Source of the DNA: Armatimonadota bacterium
GTDB lineage: Bacteria > Armatimonadota > JADLDR01
NCBI GenBank assembly: GCA_020846535.1
Contig: JADLDR010000139.1
Coordinates: forward strand, 1 to 60,596
Reading direction: 5' to 3'
DNA: 60,596 nt
Below the pieces are notes generated by a model. That model ran no database searches, had not been told where the DNA came from, and was given only the letters and a program-made list of their open reading frames with translations. The position numbers and the translations under genes were made by a program. Shown one piece after another: positions 1 to 7,055 of the stretch; positions within the stretch are counted from its first letter, which is position 1; every line of letters begins with the position of its first letter.

Positions 1-123
1 GATCGCAATCTTTTACAACCGGCAGCGACTGCACAGCGGGTTGAGCTATCAGAGCCCGGCTCAGTATGAGGCTCAGATGCTGGCTCCGGTGGCTTAGCCG
101 TGTGTCCGGAAAATCGGGGCAAG
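1..123 (+). mobile_element. Right end of an IS3-family-like insertion sequence (truncated by the window edge)
   Basis: The first 97 bases encode the very end of an IS3-type transposase. They are followed by a short non-coding tail that includes TGTCCGGAAAATCGGGGCA (103-121), which looks like the terminal inverted repeat of such elements. The left part lies outside the window, so neither the exact boundary nor a target duplication can be confirmed. Confidence 0.6.
2..97 (+). CDS. C-terminal fragment of IS3-family transposase (integrase core, OrfB-like)
   Basis: Reading from base 2 gives 31 residues and a TAG stop, including FYNRQRLHSGLSYQSPAQYE. This is the typical closing motif of IS3-family OrfB DDE transposases, where YNxxRxHSxLxYxSPxxYE follows the last catalytic Glu. 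The catalytic DDE residues are upstream of the window, so intactness cannot be judged. It is unrelated in sequence to the IS630-type remnant near 19.5 kb. Confidence 0.7.
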   Translation: MAIFYNRQRLHSGLSYQSPAQYEAQMLAPVA

Positions 124-127
124 CCCA

Positions 128-161
128 AGATTGCCGCGTCGCTTCGCTCCTCGCAATGACA
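128..161. repeat. Short dispersed repeat, copy 1
   Basis: This 34-bp unit runs from AGATTGCCGCG to CAATGACA. Two related units in opposite orientation to each other occur at 20005-20039 and 20089-20123. It lies immediately next to the IS3 end. Similar GC-rich palindromic repeats are scattered through many bacterial genomes; the function is unknown. Confidence 0.6.
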
Positions 162-217
162 GGCAAGCGAAAGTCCTGATTATATCTCGCACGGCCATCC
201 GAAACGAAACAGTGTTA

Positions 218-302
218 CCTCCCTCCCCCGCCTTACGCCGCAGGCGTCAGGCGTTGAACTGCGCCCCTCCGCCCGTTCTCCCCGATGAGCGGAAGGGTTT
301 TT
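218..302 (+). repeat. 85-bp direct repeat, upstream copy
   Basis: It is nearly identical (a few mismatches) to 1116-1200, the two copies bracketing the toxin-antitoxin pair. It contains a small hairpin (ACGCC-GC-AGGCGT type) and ends in GAGCGGAAGGGTTTT. Both copies are followed by a promoter-like sequence, so the unit may be part of a mobile or regulatory cassette. Confidence 0.75.
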
Positions 303-314
303 GCTGTACCCCGC

Positions 315-343
315 TTGCCTTCCCCTGGTCGTTCCGGTATAAT
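315..343 (+). promoter_or_regulatory. Sigma70-type promoter of the toxin-antitoxin pair
   Basis: TTGCCT (315-320), a 17-base spacer and TATAAT (338-343) lie 37 bases upstream of the antitoxin ATG. The same -35 TTGCCT with the same spacing recurs before rpmE. Confidence 0.75.
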
Positions 344-379
344 AGGGGCAGCGAACAATTTTCCGGAGGGCAAAAAGCC

Positions 380-646
380 ATGTCCGAACAGCAGGTGCTG
401 GAAGTCAAACAGGGCATCTGGATCGATGAGCGGTTGCTCCGCGATGCGGGGCTGGGAAGAGATCTGCTGCTGGTGGTTGAGCCGGGCGAGATTCGTATTT
501 TGCCTGCGGCTTCCGAAGTCCAAGAGACACCGGAGAAGGAAGCGGCGTGGGAAGTGTTCCGGTCGCTGGGAAAGGAAGCCCGTCCGGGAGAGCTGCCCAA
601 TGCCGCCGAGGAGCATGACCGGTATCTTTATGGCAAACAGCCATGA
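380..646 (+). CDS. Putative antitoxin of a VapBC-type module
   Basis: This 88-residue acidic protein would bind and neutralise the PIN-domain protein encoded next. The ATG at 380 is chosen because CCGGAGGG lies 9 bases upstream and the promoter at 315-343 precedes it; a longer reading frame exists upstream but runs through the repeat. The N-terminal half (VKQGIWIDERLLRDAGLGRD) resembles a swapped-hairpin AbrB/MazE-like DNA-binding segment, and the acidic C-terminal tail fits a toxin-wrapping region. It overlaps the toxin gene by ATGA, as usual for co-translated TA pairs. The antitoxin family is inferred mainly from context. Confidence 0.7.
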   Translation: MSEQQVLEVKQGIWIDERLLRDAGLGRDLLLVVEPGEIRILPAASEVQETPEKEAAWEVFRSLGKEARPGELPNAAEEHDRYLYGKQP

Positions 647-1059
647 GGCACATCCTGGTGGATACCAGCGCATGGGCGGCGCTGGCCGATGCCAAAGATC
701 CGCATCATGAAATCGCCGTCCTCTTCAGCGAAGAGATCATAGGTGATACGACTCTTTTCGTTACGGATTATATTCTCGATGAATTATATACACTTCTGCT
801 TATGAATATTAAATATCAACACACCGTTGAGTTCAAGCGGAAGCTGGATGTCTTGCAGCAAGCAGGTATTCTCAAGGTAGTGAAAGTTTCGGAAGTAACG
901 CTCTCGGAAGCATGGGCAGTCTTTGAGAAGTATAACGTGGATAAACGCTGGTCATATACGGACTGTGTCTCTTACGTGGTGATGAAAGAGATTGCGCTTG
1001 AGGAAGCTTTCGCTTTCGATCATCATTTCATTCAAATGGGTTTCCAATGCTGGCCTTGA
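643..1059 (+). CDS. PIN-domain ribonuclease toxin (VapC-like)
   Basis: A 138-aa protein with the PIN-domain acidic residues in order: Asp7 (ILVDTSAW), Glu47 (ILDE), Asp107 (SYTDC) and Asp126 (AFDHHF). VapC toxins of this fold are Mg-dependent RNases that cut tRNA or rRNA and are silenced by the co-encoded antitoxin. It starts at the ATGA overlap with the upstream gene. The middle (about 740-960) is clearly richer in A+T than its surroundings, which suggests acquisition by transfer. The whole module is bracketed by the 85-bp repeats. Confidence 0.85.
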   Translation: MRHILVDTSAWAALADAKDPHHEIAVLFSEEIIGDTTLFVTDYILDELYTLLLMNIKYQHTVEFKRKLDVLQQAGILKVVKVSEVTLSEAWAVFEKYNVDKRWSYTDCVSYVVMKEIALEEAFAFDHHFIQMGFQCWP

Positions 1060-1115
1060 TAAGTTATACCACCACGTATTTTATAGGAATAACCCTGGAG
1101 CCTTCTTTTTGTCCG

Positions 1116-1200
1116 CCTCCCTCCCCCGCCTTGCGCCGCAGGCGTCAGGTGTTGAACTGCGCCCCTCCGCCCGTTCTCCCCGATGAGCGGAAGGGTTTTG
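1116..1200 (+). repeat. 85-bp direct repeat, downstream copy
   Basis: Second copy of the unit at 218-302, in the same orientation, ending again in GAGCGGAAGGGTTTT. It begins 57 bases after the toxin stop and precedes the promoter at 1225-1254. Recombination between the copies would delete the toxin-antitoxin pair together with its promoter. Confidence 0.75.
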
Positions 1201-1224
1201 TTGTGCCACGCAGAAAACACTCCC

Positions 1225-1254
1225 TTGCCATTCTCTCACCTGTTCCGATATAAT
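1225..1254 (+). promoter_or_regulatory. Promoter upstream of orphan trpF
   Basis: TTGCCA (1225-1230), an 18-base spacer and TATAAT (1249-1254). The segment around it, GTTCCGATATAATAGGGAC, matches the one after the first repeat (GTTCCGGTATAATAGGGGC), so the repeat-plus-promoter arrangement is duplicated. Transcription would start about 85 bases before the trpF start codon. Confidence 0.7.
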
Positions 1255-1343
1255 AGGGACAACACTTCGATGTGAAGTCGCCAGGATGACCTGTTTATAT
1301 CAGCCAGCGAAGATCGGTGCAAAGGGCCATTCGGAGGTTTTCC

Positions 1344-2018
1344 TTGCATATCAAAATCTGCGGCATCACCCGCCGGGACGATTTGAGCCGGGCCGCCGAA
1401 GCCGGGGCCGATTGCTTCGGCGTCATTGTCGATATCCCCTATTCCCCGCGCAACGTCCGGCTGGAGGATGCTCCGGCCCTGTTCGACCAGGCCCCGATGC
1501 CCGGCGTGGCCGTGACGCTCGATCTGCCGGAGGCCCGCCTGCTGGAGGTGGCCGAAACCCTTCGCCCTTATGCCATCCAACTCGCCGGGGAGGAGCCGCC
1601 TGAAATGCTGGCTCGCCTCAAGGCCCGCACCGGCTGCCGTCTCTGGAAAACGCTGCACCTTCCCCCCGCAGGCGAGCCGGGCGTGGAGGAAGCGGCCATC
1701 CGCACCCTTATTGTCTCTTATATCCGGGCCGGAGCGGACGCCGTGCTGCTGGATACCGTCGTCATCCGGGGAGGGCAGCGCATCGCCGGGGGCACGGGCC
1801 GGGTCAGCGATTGGAGCCGGGCGGCCCGGATCCTCTCCGGTCTGCCGGTCCATACCTTTCTGTCCGGCGGCCTGAACCCGGACAACGTGGCCGATGCTGT
1901 CCGCCAGGTGAGGTCGTATGGCGTGGATGTGTCCGGGGGCGTGGAAGCCTCCAAAGGCGTCAAAGACCCGGATAAGGTGATCCGTTTTATACGCGCTGTG
2001 AGGGAAACGGAGCCATAG
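1344..2018 (+). CDS. trpF: Phosphoribosylanthranilate isomerase (TrpF), canonical copy
   Basis: TrpF converts N-(5-phosphoribosyl)anthranilate to the ribulose form in tryptophan synthesis (Amadori rearrangement, TIM barrel). The TTG at 1344 is chosen because GGAGG lies 6 bases upstream; a GTG at 1317 lacks such a site. In the resulting 224 residues the family catalytic pair is present (Cys6 in KICGIT, Asp137 in LLDT). The substrate-binding Arg in SPRNVR, the GTGRVSDW loop and the phosphate-binding LSGGLNPDNV and DVSGGVE loops are also kept. It sits alone behind its own promoter, far from trpD. A second, more divergent TrpF is at 56397-57089. Confidence 0.88.
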   Translation: MHIKICGITRRDDLSRAAEAGADCFGVIVDIPYSPRNVRLEDAPALFDQAPMPGVAVTLDLPEARLLEVAETLRPYAIQLAGEEPPEMLARLKARTGCRLWKTLHLPPAGEPGVEEAAIRTLIVSYIRAGADAVLLDTVVIRGGQRIAGGTGRVSDWSRAARILSGLPVHTFLSGGLNPDNVADAVRQVRSYGVDVSGGVEASKGVKDPDKVIRFIRAVRETEP

Positions 2019-2101
2019 CAGCCGTTTTGGGATTCTCCCCGCAGGAAGGATGAACACGCAGTTTTGCTCCCTGCGTTCTCTCAAAGAAAGGAGCTTTTTG
2101 C

Positions 2102-2902
2102 GTGAAACCGGTCAAATATCTTTTGGGTGGTATGGTCCTGGGTTTTCTGGCAGGGATCGCCGGATACGCCAGCGCGGCCCCTGTGCCGAAAGCGGTTCGC
2201 GATATGGCGAAAAAGGGGTGGAAGCTGACGTTTCAGGATGAGTTCGACGGGAAAAAGCTGGATGCTTCCAGGTGGATCGACTCCTACCCAGACAACGTGC
2301 GAACCCACGGCAACGAGGAACAGCAGTATTATGCGCCCGACGGCTACGACGTTCAAAAAGGAAAGCTGCGCCTGATCGCGCGGAAGCGGGAGATGGAGGG
2401 CAAGCCCTACACTTCGGGCATCGTGACCACATTCAGCAAATTCGCCCAGAAATACGGCTGGTACGAGATCCGGGCCAGATTCCCGAAAGGGAAGGGCTAC
2501 TGGCCCGCTTTCTGGCTCCTGCCCGATACCAAAGCCTGGCCTCCGGAGATCGATGTGCTGGAAATCCTGGGCCACGAGCCGGAGATCGTCTACATGACCG
2601 GCCACTGGCGGGACGAGCAGCGGCAGCACCAGGCGTTCGGAGGCAATTTCAAGGGGCCGGATTTCACGAAAGATTTCCACACCTTCGCCGTCGACTGGCA
2701 GCCGGGCTTGGTCGTATGGTATGTGGACGGAGTGGAGCGGTTCCGTTCGGAGAAAGGTGTTCCCTCGGAGCCGATGTATCTGCTGGTCAATCTGGCCGTC
2801 GGCGGCAGTTGGCCCGGCAACCCGGGTGCCACGACCGTTTTCCCCGGCATCATGGAAGTGGATTACGTCCGGGTCTTCGAGCGGGCGGAAGGCAAGCCAT
2901 GA
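2102..2902 (+). CDS. Secreted glycoside hydrolase family 16 endo-beta-glucanase-like protein
   Basis: GH16 enzymes hydrolyse beta-1,3 and mixed-linkage glucans or galactans with a retaining mechanism. The 266-aa product begins with a signal peptide (hydrophobic stretch about 5-25, ending AGYASAAP). The active-site signature EIDVLE is at residues 149-154: Glu149 nucleophile, Asp151 helper, Glu154 acid/base. The aromatic segments KGYWPAFWLLP and WYVDGVERFR are typical of the beta-jelly-roll. The GTG start at 2102 has AAAGGAG 8 bases upstream. The gene is translationally coupled (ATGA) to the following methyltransferase. The exact glucan cannot be told. Confidence 0.88.
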   Translation: MKPVKYLLGGMVLGFLAGIAGYASAAPVPKAVRDMAKKGWKLTFQDEFDGKKLDASRWIDSYPDNVRTHGNEEQQYYAPDGYDVQKGKLRLIARKREMEGKPYTSGIVTTFSKFAQKYGWYEIRARFPKGKGYWPAFWLLPDTKAWPPEIDVLEILGHEPEIVYMTGHWRDEQRQHQAFGGNFKGPDFTKDFHTFAVDWQPGLVVWYVDGVERFRSEKGVPSEPMYLLVNLAVGGSWPGNPGATTVFPGIMEVDYVRVFERAEGKP

Positions 2903-3663
2903 ACGTCGATTTCGGCAAAACGGCGGACGATTACGCCCGCCACCGGGCAGGCTTCCCGGAAGCGTTTTTCGACCGTTTGGCCGCCGAGGGCGTTCTCCGC
3001 CCGGGAATCGAGGCGACAGACCTGGGGACAGGAACGGGAACCGTCGCCCTGGGCCTTGCCCGGCGTGGCTGCCGCGTTACAGGCATCGATCCTTCGGAGC
3101 CGATGCTGGAGCAGGCCCGAAACCGGGCGGCGCAAGAGGGATCGACTGTAGAGTTTCGCACCGGGACAGCGGAAGCGACCGGGCTGCCGGAGGCCAGCGC
3201 GGATCTGGTTGCCGCCGGCCAGTGCTGGCACTGGTTCGACCGTCCCCGCGCCGCCGCAGAGGCTTTCCGCCTGCTTCGGCCCGGCGGCCATGTGGTGATC
3301 GCCCACTTCGACTGGATACCCCTGACAGGCAATATGGTGGAAGCCACCGAGCGGCTCATCCTGAAGCACAACCCCTCGTGGAATTTCTCCGGCGGCACAG
3401 GGCTTTACCCTCAGTGGCTTCGCGATCTTAGCGAAGTCGGTTTCGCCGACCTCCGTACCTTCTCCTACGACCTGAACGTGCCCTACACCCCGGACAGTTG
3501 GCGAGGCCGCATCCGCGCCAGCGCCGGCGTCAAGGCCAGCCTGCCCCCCGAACAGGTCACCCTCTTTGACCTGGAACTGGCCTCCCTGCTTGCCAAGAAC
3601 TTCCCAGGCGAGATTCTACAGGTTCCTCACCGCATATGGGCTGTGGTAGGGGATAGGGTGTAG
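2899..3663 (+). CDS. Class I SAM-dependent methyltransferase
   Basis: A 254-aa Rossmann-fold methyltransferase of the Methyltransf_11/25 type. Motif I is DLGTGTGTVALGLARRG (about residues 40-56), followed by an acidic ribose-binding Asp in VTGIDPSEPML. Post-motif segments WHWFDRPRAAAEAFRLLRPGG and a C-terminal WRGRIRASAGV region match ubiquinone/menaquinone-type and related small-molecule methyltransferases. The substrate cannot be inferred. The ATG overlaps the GH16 stop by four bases. The stop codon lies inside the palindromic element that starts at 3651. Confidence 0.8.
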   Translation: MNVDFGKTADDYARHRAGFPEAFFDRLAAEGVLRPGIEATDLGTGTGTVALGLARRGCRVTGIDPSEPMLEQARNRAAQEGSTVEFRTGTAEATGLPEASADLVAAGQCWHWFDRPRAAAEAFRLLRPGGHVVIAHFDWIPLTGNMVEATERLILKHNPSWNFSGGTGLYPQWLRDLSEVGFADLRTFSYDLNVPYTPDSWRGRIRASAGVKASLPPEQVTLFDLELASLLAKNFPGEILQVPHRIWAVVGDRV

Positions 3664-3747
3664 GGTACTGTGGCAGAAGCCTTTCGAGAGAATGCGAAAC
3701 CACCCGCCGCCCGACACTATACCCTACCCCCTATTCCCTATCCCCCG
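3651..3747. repeat. TAGGGT-type palindromic element, copy 1 (between convergent genes)
   Basis: Left arm GGGGATAGGGTGTAGGGTA (3651-3669) pairs imperfectly with a right arm ending in CCCTATCCCC (about 3721-3746). The loop contains CTGTGGCAGAAG and CCACCCGCCGCCCG. A second copy with related arms and loop is at 4618-4700. Both flanking genes end inside its arms, so it may act as a bidirectional terminator. Confidence 0.65.
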
Positions 3748-4599
3748 AATGACGGCTTCCATGTGAAGGGGCGAAGTGCCGCAGCAGCCTCCGATGATCT
3801 GCGCTCCGGCATCGAGACATTTGAGGATGCCTGCGGCGAAGCCTTCGGGGGAAAGGTTGTATTCGGTCTTGCCGCCAGAGACGACTGGCTTGCCGGCGTT
3901 GGGCTGGGCCATAAGGGGCAGCGGGGTAGCCTGGCGGAACATGGAGACCAGCACCGCCATTTCGTCCGGGTCGAGGTCGCCGCAGTTGGCTCCCAGAGCG
4001 TCTGCCCCTTCATCGGTCAGGGTTCGGGCGCAGGCTTCCGCTGTATTGCCCATGATCGTCCGGCCTCCCCTTTCGACCGTGCTGAAGGACATGGAGACCA
4101 GAGTCGGCAGCGAAGAGGCATCCTTGCAGGCTTTTAAGGCGCAAACGGCCTCCCGGAGATCGAAAATCGTTTCGATAATGAAGCCATCCACCCCGCCTTC
4201 GGCAAGGATAGCCGCCTGCTCCCGGAAAGCCTCATAGAACTGCTCTTCGGTATAGTCTCCATACGGCTCCAGTATCTGACCTGTGGCGCTCATATCGCCC
4301 AGAACGAACGCATCAGCCCCGGCCACTTCTCGCGCCAGCCTTGCCCCGGCTCGGTTCGCCTCCCGGATATCGATATCGACCCGGTGCGTCTCCAGGTAAA
4401 GCCGGTTCATGGTAAGGGTATTGGTAATGAGGCCCTTCACGCCCGCCCGGATATAATCCTGGTGAACGGCCTGAACGACGTCCGGATGAGCCAGGTTGTT
4501 CTGCCCGCCCGCCGTCACGCCCCGCTTATCCAACTGAGTTCCCATCGCCCCATCCAGCACCACAACGCGCCCGGAGCCCAGGCAGGAAAGAAGATCCAT
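3724..4599 (-). CDS. Homocysteine S-methyltransferase domain protein
   Basis: A 291-aa, single-domain member of the homocysteine S-methyltransferase family (the Hcy-binding barrel of MetH, BHMT and MmuM). These transfer a methyl group to zinc-bound homocysteine. The zinc ligands are present: Cys206 in GANCGD and Cys272-Cys273 in GGCCGT. The N-terminal VVVLDGAMGTQL motif is also typical. No folate or cobalamin domain follows, so the methyl donor would be a separate protein or a small molecule such as S-methylmethionine or betaine. The ATG at 4599 is preceded by AGGAGG. The last codons overlap the palindromic repeat at 3651-3747. Confidence 0.85.
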   Translation of the reverse strand: MDLLSCLGSGRVVVLDGAMGTQLDKRGVTAGGQNNLAHPDVVQAVHQDYIRAGVKGLITNTLTMNRLYLETHRVDIDIREANRAGARLAREVAGADAFVLGDMSATGQILEPYGDYTEEQFYEAFREQAAILAEGGVDGFIIETIFDLREAVCALKACKDASSLPTLVSMSFSTVERGGRTIMGNTAEACARTLTDEGADALGANCGDLDPDEMAVLVSMFRQATPLPLMAQPNAGKPVVSGGKTEYNLSPEGFAAGILKCLDAGAQIIGGCCGTSPLHMEAVIRGIGNRG

Positions 4600-4617
4600 A
4601 TCGCCTCCTTGGGAAAG

Positions 4618-4700
4618 GGATTAGGGTGCAGGGTATAGGACGCTGTGGCGGGAGATCGTACAACCCCACGCGGCCCGTTTCCTATACCCCATACCCTACT
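4618..4700. repeat. TAGGGT-type palindromic element, copy 2
   Basis: TTAGGGTGCAGGGTATAGGA (about 4620-4639) faces TCCTATACCCCATACCCTAC (about 4680-4699); the arms match at 17 of 20 positions. The loop shares CTGTGGCGGGAG and CGCGGCCCG with copy 1. It lies between two minus-strand genes, which suggests a dispersed REP-like or MITE-like unit rather than a gene-specific terminator. Confidence 0.65.
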
Positions 4701-5658
4701 TATTCACGCTGGCATAGGCCTGGGCAATGATCTCGATGGCTCTGAGGCCGTCGAAACCGCTGACTTTCGGGCTGGCTTTACCGTTGAGGACATCGCCGAA
4801 GTGCTGGATTTCCAGGTGGAAGCGGTGATCCCATTCGGGCAGGGTCAGCTCGGGCTGACCCCAGTCGGCATCGTCCGCGCCCTTGATGCGGACGCCGCCC
4901 CGGTTGTAGTCCACAATGGCGGTTCCCCGGTCGCCGTAGATTTCGACGATATTTTCGGAGTTGGGGGTCAGCCAGCTGCATTCCAGGGTGCCGATGGTTC
5001 CGTTCTCGGATTCCAGCAGCATTACGCCCGTATCTTCCACCGAAATGCCCGGAATCGAGGTCGAGGCTTTGGCGACCACATTCACCACCTCGCCGGTCAG
5101 GAAGCGGAAGAGGTCGATAGAGTGGACGGTGGTATCCATGAAGTTGCCGCCGCCCGATATCTCCTTTTTGGAGAACCAGGTATTCTCCACACCGGCGAAC
5201 TTGCCCGCGAAGCGGTTGCGAAAAGAAACGACCTTGCCCAGCTTGCCTGATTCGATAGCTGCTTTCGCCAGTGCAACCGGCTCGTGGAAGCGGTGGCAGA
5301 AGGCGGCCATCAGGAAAACTCCCTTCCGGGCCGCCGCCTCGACCATCGCTTTCCCCTGCTCCACGCTTACGGCCATCGGCTTCTCGCAGAGAACCGCGCA
5401 GCCCTTGTCAATGGCGTCCATCGCCGCCTGATAGTGGAAAGCGGGCGGGGTGCAGATATCGACCGCGTCCAGCGATTCCTTTTCCAGCATTTCCTGGTGC
5501 GAGGTATAGAAAGGAACCCCGTGGGTTTCGCCGGCCTTCTGCGCTTTGGCCGGATCGCTATCGCAGACTGCGGCCAGGGTCAGGCCGTCCACCTTCGCGT
5601 ACTGGCTCAGGTGTACCCCGCCGATACCGCCACATCCGATCACTCCTACTTTTTTCAT
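4696..5658 (-). CDS. Gfo/Idh/MocA-family NAD(P)-dependent oxidoreductase
   Basis: A 320-aa oxidoreductase acting on sugars, inositols or their derivatives with NAD(P). The N-terminal Rossmann motif VGVIGCGGIGGVH (4-16) binds the nucleotide. Glu92-Lys93-Pro94 in LCEKPMA is the family's catalytic-lysine motif, and GGGNFMDTTVHSIDLFRF with WDHRFHLEI marks the C-terminal beta-sheet substrate domain. The exact sugar cannot be inferred. It is transcribed from the promoter at 5690-5719 and lies upstream of the homocysteine methyltransferase, separated from it by the palindrome at 4618-4700. Confidence 0.88.
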   Translation of the reverse strand: MKKVGVIGCGGIGGVHLSQYAKVDGLTLAAVCDSDPAKAQKAGETHGVPFYTSHQEMLEKESLDAVDICTPPAFHYQAAMDAIDKGCAVLCEKPMAVSVEQGKAMVEAAARKGVFLMAAFCHRFHEPVALAKAAIESGKLGKVVSFRNRFAGKFAGVENTWFSKKEISGGGNFMDTTVHSIDLFRFLTGEVVNVVAKASTSIPGISVEDTGVMLLESENGTIGTLECSWLTPNSENIVEIYGDRGTAIVDYNRGGVRIKGADDADWGQPELTLPEWDHRFHLEIQHFGDVLNGKASPKVSGFDGLRAIEIIAQAYASVNK

Positions 5659-5689
5659 AGACGCACGCCCCTTCTAATGTTACTTGCGT

Positions 5690-5719
5690 ATTTTAGCACA
5701 AGACCTCACTTAAAAGCAA
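5690..5719 (-). promoter_or_regulatory. Promoter of the Gfo/Idh oxidoreductase gene
   Basis: On the minus strand, TTGCTT (5719-5714), an 18-base spacer and TAAAAT (5695-5690). Transcription would begin about 25 bases upstream of the ATG at 5658. Confidence 0.6.
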
Positions 5720-5761
5720 AACCCGACGATTATATTCATCGGCTGGCGGCCTGTTCCCTCT

Positions 5762-6991
5762 TCAGCGGTCCAGGCGGAACAGCTTGCCTTCTCCGGGCGG
5801 CAGGGCCGCTTTGAATTTCTCTTTGCCGGAGTAGCCGGTCAGCTTACGGGGCCGCCCCGTCTGCTGGGAAATCTCATATATCTCCTTCACCTGCCCCTTC
5901 AATGACAGAGAGGCGTTCAGCGTTTCCTTGAAGGAACGGTTGACGATCAAGAGATAATCCCGCTGTGCCCTGTCCCGGAGCCAGCCGATCACCATGGGGC
6001 CGCCTTCCGCCTGCCGGACAGGCGATTGGTCGTCCAGACCCCGAGTGCCGGGTGGCAGAGGATCGGTATGGTAAACGCCTGCCGAATCGAGCTTCATCAA
6101 AAGAGGAGCCAGAGCTTGGACTTTGCGGTTCACGGCCCGCACCATTTCGTAATGTTCTGTTCTTTTGCCGTCCTCCGAGATGATCGCATTGCGGAAATTC
6201 CAGGCAGGGTCATGGGGCGTCCAGTAGGTGAAATAGAGGACGCCTTTTGCGCCGTAGGCCAGGGTGGTATAGACTTGCCAGCGGAAATCGGCCTCATCGG
6301 GATTGCGGTAAGGGCCGTGGGGGATCGCCAGGATGATCTGCACGAACGGCAGGCCGGCCTTCAGGCACTGCCGCCGTACGATTTCCAGGTTGTCGAAATA
6401 GATATCTCGCTCTCCGCTTTCGAACAGGGCGTAATGGTCCCAACTGACCACCGGCGGCCTGACGATCCCGATGTATCGGGCCACATGTTCCTCATAGGTT
6501 TTGGTCCCGAGTTGCGCTTTGTTGGCATAGTTGGGGAAAAGGTTGATGTACGGAAGGTGATCGGGGTCTTTCTCCAGCAGGTAGCGGCTGACCTCTCCCA
6601 GATGCGGGAAGGCCCCGGCGTTCGGCTCGTCGGTCAGGAAGTAACCGGCCAGGGCGGGATGGCCGGCATAATCTCCGATCACCGCATCGAGGTTGGCGGC
6701 GAAAACAGGGTCCTGGGGCTGACGCGCCATGATCCGGCTGTCCGCGATGATGGCCTTCAGGCCCAGGGTCTTGCAGTAGTCGAGAATCTTCCGGTTGGTC
6801 TCCAGGTCGGTAGCGTCGCACGGGGGCAGCACCACATTGAAACCGCAGTCGGCGATCTCCTTGTAACGCTCCAGGGTGGTCTCCGAGCGCGGCGGGGCGC
6901 ACCAGAAGGAAATCATGAAGGATGAATTGATCTTCGGGGCGGCCTGCGCTGCGGTTGCCGAGAGTAAAAGCATGATCATCATTCCTTTCAC
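5762..6991 (-). CDS. Secreted TIM-barrel glycosidase-like protein
   Basis: A 409-aa exported protein (signal peptide MKGMMIMLLLSATAAQA, residues 1-17). The body resembles beta-galactosidase-like and DUF4434-type (alpha/beta)8 barrels: FNVVLPPCDATDLETNRKIL, AGYFLTDEPN (Asp121-Glu122-Pro123, a candidate acid/base) and GAKGVLYFTYWTPHDPAWNF. A small beta-sandwich-like C-terminus follows from about residue 300 (YLLIVNRSFKETLNASLSL). The GTG at 6991 is preceded by AGGAGG 8 bases upstream. The hydrolase family and substrate are not certain. The gene may belong with the carbohydrate-related genes on both sides. Confidence 0.65.
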   Translation of the reverse strand: MKGMMIMLLLSATAAQAAPKINSSFMISFWCAPPRSETTLERYKEIADCGFNVVLPPCDATDLETNRKILDYCKTLGLKAIIADSRIMARQPQDPVFAANLDAVIGDYAGHPALAGYFLTDEPNAGAFPHLGEVSRYLLEKDPDHLPYINLFPNYANKAQLGTKTYEEHVARYIGIVRPPVVSWDHYALFESGERDIYFDNLEIVRRQCLKAGLPFVQIILAIPHGPYRNPDEADFRWQVYTTLAYGAKGVLYFTYWTPHDPAWNFRNAIISEDGKRTEHYEMVRAVNRKVQALAPLLMKLDSAGVYHTDPLPPGTRGLDDQSPVRQAEGGPMVIGWLRDRAQRDYLLIVNRSFKETLNASLSLKGQVKEIYEISQQTGRPRKLTGYSGKEKFKAALPPGEGKLFRLDR

Positions 6992-7055
6992 TGTGACAGC
7001 CTCCTTGAAATACGGTCAGGGTTTAGGGTGTCGGAGGGAACCTACAGGGTCCCCT

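Noticed and set aside
131..379. N-terminal extension of the antitoxin reading frame
   Set aside because: It runs through the direct repeat and the promoter; the ATG at 380 has the ribosome site.
2056..2076. Terminator between trpF and the GH16 gene
   Set aside because: ACGCAG/CTGCGT forms only six pairs around nine bases and no T-run follows.
2272..2898. Long alternative frame in phase with the methyltransferase, running through the GH16 gene
   Set aside because: It is an out-of-frame shadow of GH16; the methyltransferase begins at the ATGA overlap at 2899.
7015..7055. Third copy of the TAGGGT palindrome
   Set aside because: Only a short GGGTTTAGGGTG stretch is shared and no second arm is found.
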